A stretch of DNA of 6,845 nt from CBDFGS01 sp965247255 (lineage in GTDB: Bacteria; Chloroflexota; Dehalococcoidia; Lucifugimonadales; CAUZJF01). The notes under the pieces were generated by a model. The model saw only the letters and a program-made list of their open reading frames with translations, was not told the DNA's origin and did not search any database. The DNA is taken from positions 1-6,845 of the forward strand of contig CBDFGS010000004.1 of NCBI GenBank assembly GCA_965247255.1, read 5' to 3'. Of this stretch, positions 1-5,904 are shown piece after piece. Both the position numbers and the translations under genes were made by a program. How positions within the stretch are numbered: position 1 is the first letter of the stretch; every line of letters starts with the position of its first letter.

Positions 1-1402
1 CGGCCAGAAATCCGCGAAGGTCGTCCAATAGCTCGGGGCCTTCTTCGTCCCAGGTCAAGAGGTCCTGCCGCAGGTCCGCGTCGGTGTAGGTCCAGCCGTC
101 TATCAGCAGCTCCCTCACCTCGTCTATCAGGTTGACGTTTTCGGCGGCCCCAGCCTCGATCAGTGCCCTGCGGAGCTGGGTGTCCGAGAACCGAATATTG
201 TTGGGCACCGACCCAAGGACGAGCTGCCGCACGCTTCCGGCAATGTCGACTCCAAACCGCTCCGCCAGCTCCTGCGGTTGGAATCCAGGAGGAATACACG
301 GAGGCAGCCCGCTGAAGTCCCAGGACATGGCGGCCTGCACGTCGGCAGCCGTCGCACACTGTCGAAGGCCACCGAAGGCTTCTGCCAGTCTCTTGTCCAC
401 GATGTCTTCCAGCACCAAGCTGGCTCTCTGCTTGTTCTCGATTAGGGACACGTCGAAGTTGAAGGTGTCGACCCTGCCGGTCAGGTAGGGGCCCACCTCG
501 TCGATCAGTCTCTCAACCTGCTCCTGCACCCACTCCGGCGGCGCCACGTCGCGCAGCGCTGCGACCACTTCATCCTCCGCAACCGAGACTCCGTAAGGAA
601 GCTGGACAACATCGCTCAGGTTGTCCAGCACCGTCGGCTCGATGACTTCGGTGTATAAGAGCTCGTAGGCGTCCGCTTCGCGCAGCAACGGTTTGATCTC
701 ATCCAGGGCGATGGTAACCCGGTCCGCTAGCTGGACATTGATCTCGAAAGTGTCCCGCTCGCCGACAAAATAGGGGGTGAGCTCATCCAGTACGGCCTCG
801 ACCTGTTCGCGCACCCACTCGGGAGGGGCTACCCTGCGTATAGACTCCACCAGCCGTTCGCCGGTGACCTCGATTCCCAGGGGCAGATCAAAGTCCAACG
901 AGTCCTCGACGTTGGGAGTCACCACCTCGTCGTAGAGAAGGTTGTAAGCGTCGGCCTTCCTCAGGAGCGACTTGCCCTCTTCTACAAGGGTTGGAACGCG
1001 CTCACCCGCCCTGACAGTAAACTCAAACTCGTCGCGCTCGCCGGTCAGGTAATGGCCGAACTCGTCGAACGACTGCTCCACCAGCTCCTGCAGCCATTCG
1101 GGAGGTACCGCCCTGTTTATAGATGAGACAATGTCCTGTGTCGAGAGGCCCGAGGTAACCAGCGGGTTCTCCTCGAGGCCGTTGTCGGAGCCGCTGAAGT
1201 CTCTCTCTCGCGTCTCGTCGAGGGCCGAGGTGAGCAGGTCGACAAGCACGAACTCGTAGACGTGTTCCTGGCGTAAGAGCTCAGGGTAGTAGTCCGGATC
1301 GAGGAATCTGTCGTTGATCTCCAGCAGTATCAGCGTCAGCAGAAGGAAGACGAAGAAGAGAACGCCCAGCGGAACGCTTATTGCCCTTCCGACCCATATC
1401 AT
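1..1402 (-). CDS. Membrane-anchored repeat protein of unknown function (partial, 3' end beyond window)
   Basis: An uninterrupted minus-strand frame of 467 codons runs from ATG 1400-1402 off the left edge with no stop. I translated it by hand, and the codon count agrees with the coordinates. The N-terminus is a hydrophobic segment at about residues 8-28 (ISVPLGVLFFVFLLLTLILL), a likely single membrane anchor, followed by DPDYYPELL. Three tandem units of about 94 residues follow. Each ends its first half with (V/A)PPEW (tryptophans 103, 196 and 291) and continues with Y-x-x-G-x-x-D (starting at 118, 211 and 306). The units are joined by LLR(K/E)ADAY at about 147-153 and 240-246. A distinct C-terminal part follows, with two cysteines (349, 369) that could form a disulfide if the domain is extracytoplasmic. 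I do not recognise the family and assign no function. It is transcribed away from the dehydrogenase. No Shine-Dalgarno is visible; a TANNNT box six bases before the ATG suggests leaderless expression. Plus-strand frames over this region are shadows. Confidence 0.85.
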   Translation of the reverse strand, partial: MIWVGRAISVPLGVLFFVFLLLTLILLEINDRFLDPDYYPELLRQEHVYEFVLVDLLTSALDETRERDFSGSDNGLEENPLVTSGLSTQDIVSSINRAVPPEWLQELVEQSFDEFGHYLTGERDEFEFTVRAGERVPTLVEEGKSLLRKADAYNLLYDEVVTPNVEDSLDFDLPLGIEVTGERLVESIRRVAPPEWVREQVEAVLDELTPYFVGERDTFEINVQLADRVTIALDEIKPLLREADAYELLYTEVIEPTVLDNLSDVVQLPYGVSVAEDEVVAALRDVAPPEWVQEQVERLIDEVGPYLTGRVDTFNFDVSLIENKQRASLVLEDIVDKRLAEAFGGLRQCATAADVQAAMSWDFSGLPPCIPPGFQPQELAERFGVDIAGSVRQLVLGSVPNNIRFSDTQLRRALIEAGAAENVNLIDEVRELLIDGWTYTDADLRQDLLTWDEEGPELLDDLRGFLA

Positions 1403-1408
1403 AGGTTT

Positions 1409-1437
1409 ACTCTAGCCCACGTACTCCGCATTATCAA
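1409..1437 (-). promoter_or_regulatory. Candidate promoter of the repeat protein, leaderless type
   Basis: On the minus strand TTGATA (1432-1437, five of six matches to TTGACA) is separated by exactly 17 bases from TAGAGT (1409-1414), a TANNNT-type -10 box. Only six bases lie between this box and the ATG at 1402, so transcription would start at or next to the start codon. The absence of a Shine-Dalgarno fits that. This is inference from motif spacing only. Confidence 0.4.
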
Positions 1438-1513
1438 TGGCCGCACACGTCTGCCTGCCGGCGCCACGAGTTTGCTCATGCAACGAAGTTGTGTCACTGG
1501 GAAGACTAGAAAT

Positions 1514-1540
1514 TTGACTTTGCGATGCTGCGACGATAAT
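1514..1540 (+). promoter_or_regulatory. Candidate promoter of the dehydrogenase cluster
   Basis: TTGACT (1514-1519) and GATAAT (1535-1540) each match the sigma-70 consensus in five of six positions, but the spacer is only 15 bases, shorter than the usual 16-18, so the pair may be weak or coincidental. It lies 60 bases before the preferred start of the dehydrogenase, inside the 1403-1599 divergent gap. I see no RNA gene, operator or long inverted repeat in that gap. Confidence 0.3.
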
Positions 1541-1586
1541 CTCCCGATGCTGAAGGAAGGGCCCGTCGTCCCATGTCGGCGCACCT

Positions 1587-1591
1587 GGAGG
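1587..1591 (+). promoter_or_regulatory. Ribosome binding site that decides the dehydrogenase start
   Basis: GGAGG is followed by eight bases and then ATG 1600. The alternative in-frame ATG at 1573 has only a looser AAGGAAGGG about 11 bases upstream. The conserved fold starts after either one, and the better ribosome binding site favours 1600. Confidence 0.6.
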
Positions 1592-1599
1592 CTTCACAG

Positions 1600-2568
1600 A
1601 TGAGCGCGCACGAGCGCCTGAGATTCGTGATTCCCGGCGACCACCCTCCGCAGATCCAGGGTTCACCACACCTGGAGAGGCTCAGACCCTACGGCGACGT
1701 GGTCCTCTTCACCGACAGGCCCGCGAGCATGGAAGAGCAGCTAGAGCGGGCCAAGGGCGCGCACGTGATTCTCAACACGAGGAGCGCGGTCAAGTGGCCG
1801 GGTGAGGCGCTCCGAGCGCTGCCGGAGCTACGCATGATCGCCACCTGCTCTATCGGCACCGATATGATCGACCTGAAGACGGCATCGGAGCTGGGGATAG
1901 CCGTCAGCAATCAGCCGGGCAGGACAGCGGGGATCGTCGCCGAGCACATGTTCGGGCTGATGTTCGCGGTCGCCAAGCGGGCGGCGGCTCAGACGGCCGC
2001 GCTCAAGGCCGGACGCTGGGCCAGGATGGAGAACGTTTTCCTACAAGGCAAGACGCTGGGGGTCATTGGCACCGGCAACGTGGGGCGGGAGATGGCACGG
2101 CTAGCCAGCGCCCTGGGCATGCGCGTTATCGCCTGGACATTTCATCCGTCCGCGGAGCGAGCCGCCGAGCTGGGCGTGGAGTTGGTGGACCTGGACGATC
2201 TCATCCGCCAGTCCGACGTGGTGAGCCTCCATGTGCGACTGAGCGACGAGAGCGCAGGCATGATCGGCGCCCGAGAGCTGAGCCTGATGAAGCAGGGCTC
2301 GCTCCTGGTCAACGGAGGGAGAGGGGAGCTCGTCGATACGGCCGCGCTCGTCGAGGCGCTGAACTCAGGCCATCTGGCGGGCGCGGCCCTCGACGTATTC
2401 GACGTGGAGCCGCTGCCGGCGGACCACCCCATCCTGTCCTGCGAGCAGGTGGTCCTCACCCCACACATGGGCGACCAGACCCCTGAAGGGATGGAGCTTC
2501 TGAACCAGGGCGTAGTCGACAATGTGATCGCCTTCCTGGAGGGGCACCCGCAGAATGTGGTGACATGA
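1600..2568 (+). CDS. D-isomer-specific 2-hydroxyacid dehydrogenase family protein
   Basis: This 322-residue protein (from ATG 1600; an ATG at 1573 would add nine residues) has the length and motif order of NAD(P)-dependent D-2-hydroxyacid dehydrogenases, which interconvert 2-oxo acids and D-2-hydroxy acids in the cytoplasm. The Rossmann signature GVIGTGNVG has its GxGxxG at residues 157-162. The catalytic triad is visible: Arg241 in NGGRGELVD, Glu270 in ALDVFDVEPLP, and His289 in TPHMG. The usual NAARG is NGGRG here, but the arginine is kept. After the second strand of the nucleotide-binding fold the sequence is VIAWTF, with Thr180 where NAD-specific members often carry Asp, so NAD versus NADP preference is open. 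It is the first gene of the plus-strand cluster and ends in TGA, 119 bases before the first RidA-like gene; I see nothing specific in that gap. The substrate is unknown: phosphoglycerate, glyoxylate and other 2-oxo acids are all used within the family. Confidence 0.92.
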   Translation: MSAHERLRFVIPGDHPPQIQGSPHLERLRPYGDVVLFTDRPASMEEQLERAKGAHVILNTRSAVKWPGEALRALPELRMIATCSIGTDMIDLKTASELGIAVSNQPGRTAGIVAEHMFGLMFAVAKRAAAQTAALKAGRWARMENVFLQGKTLGVIGTGNVGREMARLASALGMRVIAWTFHPSAERAAELGVELVDLDDLIRQSDVVSLHVRLSDESAGMIGARELSLMKQGSLLVNGGRGELVDTAALVEALNSGHLAGAALDVFDVEPLPADHPILSCEQVVLTPHMGDQTPEGMELLNQGVVDNVIAFLEGHPQNVVT

Positions 2569-2687
2569 GCCAATGGGCGGAAGCATATGAACGAGCATCT
2601 GAAAGTCAACCGGGAATACCGATGTTCTCGCTGAGGGCCTCCAAATGAGACGGGAACGGCTGTAACACCACGGCACCGAGGCTGCAC

Positions 2688-3077
2688 ATGGAAAAGAAAA
2701 GGCGCGACTATAAGGATATCTACCCTTCAAGCCCCATCTCCAGCAGGGGAGTACGGGCGGGAAAGTTTCTGTTCATCTCCGGCACGACGGCGAACAGATC
2801 GGATGCAACAGGCGGGCCGCCGATGCAGCAGCTCCGTGTCATCCTGGACAGGATCACGCGTATGGTCGCCGCGGAGGGCGGCAAGCCATCCGATATCGTC
2901 CGGCTGACAACTTACGTGACCAACATTGATGAATGGTTCCCGCTCGAGGGCGAGCAGGTGGATATCTACGCCGAGTTTTTCAGAGACGAAAAACCCGCCA
3001 ACGCAATCATGGAGGTCAGCCGTCTTGCGGAGCCTGGCCTTGAAGTCGAGATCGAAGCCACGGCGGTGCTGGACTGA
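2688..3077 (+). CDS. RidA/YjgF/UK114-family protein, first of a tandem pair
   Basis: The 129-residue product has the size and core motifs of the trimeric Rid family: FLFISGTTA at 27-35, a central helix with LDRITRMVAAEGG (53-65), SDIVRLTTYVTN (68-79), and C-terminal EVEIEATAVL (119-128). Canonical RidA hydrolyses reactive 2-aminoacrylate-type imines and needs an arginine (Arg105 in E. coli, in PARSCVEV). Here the aligned residue is Asn105 (PANAIMEV), while the glutamate equivalent to Glu120 is kept (Glu121). Loss of that arginine is typical of the Rid subfamilies without imine deaminase activity, so I call the family but not the deaminase function. GAGG six bases before the ATG supports the start. 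It ends in TGA, and 17 bases later a CGTRAA heptad repeat begins. The next gene is a paralogue with about 63% identical residues by my hand count (81 of 129). Confidence 0.9.
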   Translation: MEKKRRDYKDIYPSSPISSRGVRAGKFLFISGTTANRSDATGGPPMQQLRVILDRITRMVAAEGGKPSDIVRLTTYVTNIDEWFPLEGEQVDIYAEFFRDEKPANAIMEVSRLAEPGLEVEIEATAVLD

Positions 3078-3094
3078 GGTCGGGGGGATGGAGA

Positions 3095-3115
3095 CGTAAA
3101 GCGTGAAACGTAAGG
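3095..3115 (+). repeat. CGTRAA heptad repeat, three units
   Basis: Three tandem heptads, CGTAAAG, CGTGAAA and CGTAAGG, follow the first RidA-like gene. The 13-mer GCGTGAAACGTAA (3101-3113) recurs exactly at 3569-3581 after the second RidA-like gene. Function is unknown; it is noncoding in the plus-strand gene layout. Confidence 0.6.
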
Positions 3116-3173
3116 CATGTACTCGTTGAGGGCGGCAAGTCCCCGTCCTCCTATTTGACAATGGAGGTGCCAG

Positions 3174-3563
3174 GTGGAGAAGATTCGCAATAACTACGAG
3201 GACATATACGCCGCGGGCCCTACATACATCCGGGGCATCCGCGCGGGCGATACGCTGTACATCTCCGGCTGCACGGCGCTTTACTCCGACGCCGACGGGG
3301 GGCCGCCGATGGACCAGCTCAGGGTAGTCCTCGACCGGATTACGCGCATCGTCGCGGCGGAGGGCGGTGAGCCTTCGGACATCGTCACGATGACCACCTA
3401 CCTGACGAACATGTCCGACTTCTGGCCCATCGAGGGGGAGCAGGTCGAGATCTGGGACCAATACTTCGAGGGAGAGTGGCCAACAAACTCGTACGTGGAG
3501 GTTAGCGCGCTCGCCGAGCCTGGGCTTCACGTCGAGATCACCGCCACCACGGTGCTGGGGTAA
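3174..3563 (+). CDS. RidA/YjgF/UK114-family protein, second of a tandem pair
   Basis: This 129-residue paralogue of the preceding gene starts with GTG 3174, supported by GGAGG six bases upstream; the ATG at 3161 is in another frame. It aligns with its neighbour end to end without gaps: LYISGCTA (28-35), LDRITRIVAAEGG (53-65), SDIVTMTTYLTN (68-79), VEVSALAEPG (108-117). It also carries Asn105 in place of the deaminase arginine, keeps Glu121, and has VEITA where its sister has VEIEA. Differences concentrate at residues 4-19, 80-86, 92-108 and other loop or pocket-like stretches, suggesting divergence of ligand or assembly partner after a tandem duplication. Rid proteins form trimers with clefts between subunits, so a mixed trimer of the two products is conceivable (inference). 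Five bases after its TAA stop, a long imperfect inverted repeat begins. Confidence 0.9.
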   Translation: MEKIRNNYEDIYAAGPTYIRGIRAGDTLYISGCTALYSDADGGPPMDQLRVVLDRITRIVAAEGGEPSDIVTMTTYLTNMSDFWPIEGEQVEIWDQYFEGEWPTNSYVEVSALAEPGLHVEITATTVLG

Positions 3564-3568
3564 CGGCA

Positions 3569-3634
3569 GCGTGAAACGTAAAGCGTAAAGGGAGTTGGCC
3601 GTTCCCATTACGTTTTACGCATCACGTTTTGTTT
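3569..3634 (+). terminator. Long imperfect inverted repeat built from CGTRAA heptads, possible terminator
   Basis: Arms 3569-3593 and 3603-3627 are complementary at 20 of 25 positions around a nine-base loop, and the right arm runs into TTTTGTTT (3627-3634). The hairpin sits directly after the second RidA-like stop codon, so it could end or attenuate transcription before the enolase gene 3719-4888. The left arm contains CGTGAAA, CGTAAAG, CGTAAAG in heptad register (3570-3590), and the right arm carries the same kind of heptads in reverse complement, so it may equally be a repeat-family element. The rest of the gap up to 3718 shows only the enolase ribosome binding site. Confidence 0.45.
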
Positions 3635-3718
3635 GCCGATTGTCCAGCCGCTGTCCATCAAGGTGATTTCTGGGGGTCAGGCACAGCTGGCCGCAGCGTT
3701 AACAAGGAGAGTGACGAG

Positions 3719-4888
3719 ATGCGAGCGGAGCCCGTAATCACAAAGGTCGAGGTGCACGAGTTCCAGTACGAGGTTGCGAACCTAGCGGGTGGGCCGGGTG
3801 GGATGACTTACTCCCCCGGCGCGAAGGGAAAGCGCGCGGCCTACGCTCTGAGGATACTAACGGACATCGGCGTCTCAGGGGAGTTCGTTGGAGGCAGCGC
3901 CATCGACTACGCCGCCCTTCCCAGTTTTCAGCACCACCTGATCGGCCACAACGCCCTGGAGCGCGAGCTTATCTATACGAACGTCAAGCGGCAGATGCGA
4001 CAGTGGGCCGGCATAGGGATGGCGCCGGTGGATATCGCGCTCTGGGACCTGGCCGGCAAGTACTACGACGCTCCCATCCACAAGCTCCTTGGTGGATACA
4101 AGAAAACGCTGCCCACCTACCCGGCCACCCTGCACGGCGAGGAAGGGCACTCCGGCGGCCTCGACAGCACCGAGGCCTACGCCGACTTCGCGCTGCAGTG
4201 TCGGGAGATGGGCTACCGGGCCTACAAGATCCACGGCTGGGAAGACGGTGACACCGATCGAGAGGTCGCCAACCTGCTCGGGGTCCGACAGAGGGTGGGC
4301 GACAAGATGGACCTCATGCTCGACCCGTTCAACGCGCTCATGACCTTCGCCGACGCCCTGAAGGTCGGGCGGGCGTGCGATGAGGCGGAGTACTTCTGGT
4401 ACGAGGACCCGTTCGCCGACGGCGGCGTATCCCAGTTTGCGCATCGAAAGCTCCGCCAGCTAATCAAGACTCCCCTGCTCATAACCGAGCATGTTCGCTC
4501 CCTTGAGTCTCGTGTCGACTTCATCCTGGCAGACGCCACGGACTTCGTGCGCGGCGACGTGAACAACGATGGAATTACGGGCTCCATGAAGCTGGCGCGG
4601 GCCGCCGAGAGCCTGGGCGTCGACATCGAGTTCCATAGCCCCGGTCCGGCACAGCGGCAGTGCGTCGCCGCCATTCGCAACACAAACTACTACGAGCTGT
4701 CGGGCTCGCACCCCAAGGCCACCAACGCGAACTTCGTGGCCCCAGCGTACAAGGACGGCTATAGCGACGAGCTGGACGCATGCGACGAGAACGGGCGCTT
4801 CCCTGTCCCGGAGGGCCCCGGCCTGGGAGTCGAGTACGATTGGGACTTCATCACCAGGAACCGCACCGGGCTGGAGGTGTACGACTAG
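3719..4888 (+). CDS. Enolase superfamily, mandelate racemase subgroup protein (probable acid-sugar dehydratase or racemase)
   Basis: I chose ATG 3719 (389 residues) over the in-frame ATG 3629 because AAGGAG lies nine bases before it, the family domain starts there (VITKVEVHEF), and the extra 30 residues look non-homologous and overlap the upstream hairpin. Enolase-superfamily enzymes abstract the proton alpha to a carboxylate with a metal-bound enolate intermediate. The capping domain (about 1-125) is followed by the barrel. Lys170-x-His172 (YKIHGW) is at the KxK/KxH base position, the metal ligands are Asp202 (LMLDPFN), Glu229 (WYEDPF) and Glu257 (ITEHV), and Asp280 with His306 (FHSPGP) forms the His-Asp dyad of the mandelate racemase subgroup. 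VNNDGITGSMKLA (281-293) is the usual barrel signature. These support a catalytically intact enzyme; the substrate, probably a sugar acid or other hydroxy acid, cannot be named. It follows the dehydrogenase and RidA-like genes on the same strand and ends in TAG. Confidence 0.92.
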   Translation: MRAEPVITKVEVHEFQYEVANLAGGPGGMTYSPGAKGKRAAYALRILTDIGVSGEFVGGSAIDYAALPSFQHHLIGHNALERELIYTNVKRQMRQWAGIGMAPVDIALWDLAGKYYDAPIHKLLGGYKKTLPTYPATLHGEEGHSGGLDSTEAYADFALQCREMGYRAYKIHGWEDGDTDREVANLLGVRQRVGDKMDLMLDPFNALMTFADALKVGRACDEAEYFWYEDPFADGGVSQFAHRKLRQLIKTPLLITEHVRSLESRVDFILADATDFVRGDVNNDGITGSMKLARAAESLGVDIEFHSPGPAQRQCVAAIRNTNYYELSGSHPKATNANFVAPAYKDGYSDELDACDENGRFPVPEGPGLGVEYDWDFITRNRTGLEVYD

Positions 4889-4914
4889 GGACCTGTTGAA
4901 GGGTGGGAGGGCGC

Positions 4915-4932
4915 CGGTCAGGATTCTGGCCG
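4915..4932. terminator. Small hairpin between convergent genes, weak terminator candidate
   Basis: CGGTCAG (4915-4921) pairs with CTGGCCG (4926-4932) around a GATT loop, with one G-U pair. It sits 26 bases after the enolase stop and before the end of the opposing SDR gene. No clean T-run follows on either strand, only a CCTTTTGTCT some 20 bases on, so the terminator role is weakly supported. Nothing else is visible in 4889-4985. Confidence 0.25.
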
Positions 4933-4985
4933 TCCGGCAACACCACGCAACCTTTTGTCTATCCTCGCATACCTGCACATGCTAT

Positions 4986-5777
4986 TCACCAGATGGTCCA
5001 GCCCCCGTCCACGACCAGGTTGTGGCCGGTCACCCACGACCCGGCCGGCGAGGCCAGAAGCGCAACGACGCCCTTGATGTCGTCTGGCGTGCCGCTACGC
5101 TGAAGCGGGGTGTTGAGGCGTGCCTTCTCGACGAACTCCGGGTCGTGGTCAGGCCGCGGGATCTGCCCGGGGCTGATGCAGTTAGCCGTTATGCCGTATT
5201 CGCCCAGCTCGGCCGCGAGATAGCGCGTGAGATTGAGGATGCCGCTCTTGGCGGTCTGGTAAGCGGGACCCGAGCGCCTCTGGCCTATCGCAGCGTACCA
5301 TCGCTTGTCGTTGGTAATGATTCCGTGAATCGAGCCTATGGTGATGATGGCGCCTGATCGTCGAGGGATCATGACACTTGCCGCCGCCTGGGCGCACAGG
5401 TAAGCGCTCTTGGTATTCATCTCGAAGGTGGCCATGAACTCGTCGACTGAGCCGTGGGGCATGTAGGTCGGCGGCGCGGCGTTTCCCCCCGCATTACATA
5501 CCACGACGTCCAGCCTGCCGTGCTTTTCGACCACCGCGTCCACCAGGCCGTTGACATCAGTCTCAACGGTCGCGTCGCAGCCAAAGCCAGTGCAATCGAT
5601 GCCGTCTTCGCGCATCTCGGCGGCGACCTGCTCGCACAGTTCCTTGCGCCGGCTGGCGATGACGACCGAGGCACCCAGCTCGCCGAGGGCCGTGGCCATG
5701 GCGCGGCCAAGGTGTGTGCCCCCACCGGTCACTATCGCAACGCGCCCGTGTAGGTCGAAAAGCTCCTGCACTCTCAT
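4986..5777 (-). CDS. Classical short-chain dehydrogenase/reductase (SDR), probably NADP-linked
   Basis: The 263-residue product shows the classical SDR layout for reversible oxidation of an alcohol to a ketone in the cytoplasm. The cofactor loop is TGGGTHLG (17-24), with His22 at the position of the second glycine in TGxxxGxG. ASRRKE (41-46) after the second strand, with two arginines, suggests NADP(H). CNAGG (94-98) is the NNAG-type motif. The catalytic tetrad is Asn121, Ser149, Tyr173 and Lys177 (AYQTAKSG). The Ser-Tyr spacing is 24 residues rather than the common 12-13, because of a loop around NDKRWYAAIGQRRSG that probably shapes the substrate pocket. ISPGQIPRP (201-209) and VTGHNLVVDGGW (249-260) complete the fold. 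It ends in TGA, converges on the enolase gene 97 bases away, and lies 115 bases downstream of the TlpA-like gene on the same strand. No good Shine-Dalgarno precedes ATG 5777, but the N-terminus FDLHGRVAIVTGG fits the family. The substrate is unknown. Confidence 0.92.
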   Translation of the reverse strand: MRVQELFDLHGRVAIVTGGGTHLGRAMATALGELGASVVIASRRKELCEQVAAEMREDGIDCTGFGCDATVETDVNGLVDAVVEKHGRLDVVVCNAGGNAAPPTYMPHGSVDEFMATFEMNTKSAYLCAQAAASVMIPRRSGAIITIGSIHGIITNDKRWYAAIGQRRSGPAYQTAKSGILNLTRYLAAELGEYGITANCISPGQIPRPDHDPEFVEKARLNTPLQRSGTPDDIKGVVALLASPAGSWVTGHNLVVDGGWTIW

Positions 5778-5841
5778 CGGAAGCCGTAGCTCAAAGTGAG
5801 CAACGCAAAAGTCCTTGACTCAGGGAACGCGAGCTGCTCTT

Positions 5842-5904
5842 CCCCCAAACCCTAAACCCCGACCCCCGAACCCTTTACCCTATGCCCAGTCCCTAATCCC
5901 TCTT
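5842..5904. repeat. Degenerate C-rich heptanucleotide array (G-rich on the transcribed strand)
   Basis: Nine tandem units of about seven bases follow the pattern NCCCTAA/NCCCNNN: CCCCCAA, ACCCTAA, ACCCCGA, CCCCCGA, ACCCTTT, ACCCTAT, GCCCAGT, CCCTAAT, CCCTCTT. On the minus strand, which is the coding strand of both flanking genes, this gives nine runs of three or more G separated by loops of two to four bases, an ideal G-quadruplex pattern. The array begins inside the last codons of the TlpA-like gene and supplies its TAG stop. It fills about half of the gap before the SDR. It resembles in style the short tandem heptamer repeats described in cyanobacteria, and also eukaryotic telomere repeats, but common origin is not implied. 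Confidence 0.75.

Noticed and set aside
132..488. 118-codon plus-strand frame at the left end
   Set aside because: It is antisense to the repeat protein, whose frame is open for 467 codons with internal protein repeats; the plus frame has a composition typical of shadows.
2727..3608. 293-codon open frame on the minus strand across both RidA-like genes
   Set aside because: It is an antisense shadow that repeats because the sense genes are duplicates; the product is low-complexity and lacks domain motifs, while the sense products have clear Rid motifs.
3875..4978. Several minus-strand frames opposite the enolase gene
   Set aside because: The plus-strand enolase has all catalytic and metal residues over the same bases; these frames have no recognisable features.
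5842..5904. Telomere or CRISPR array
   Set aside because: Units resemble CCCTAAA telomere repeats but are degenerate, few and internal to an operon; units of seven bases without spacers exclude CRISPR.
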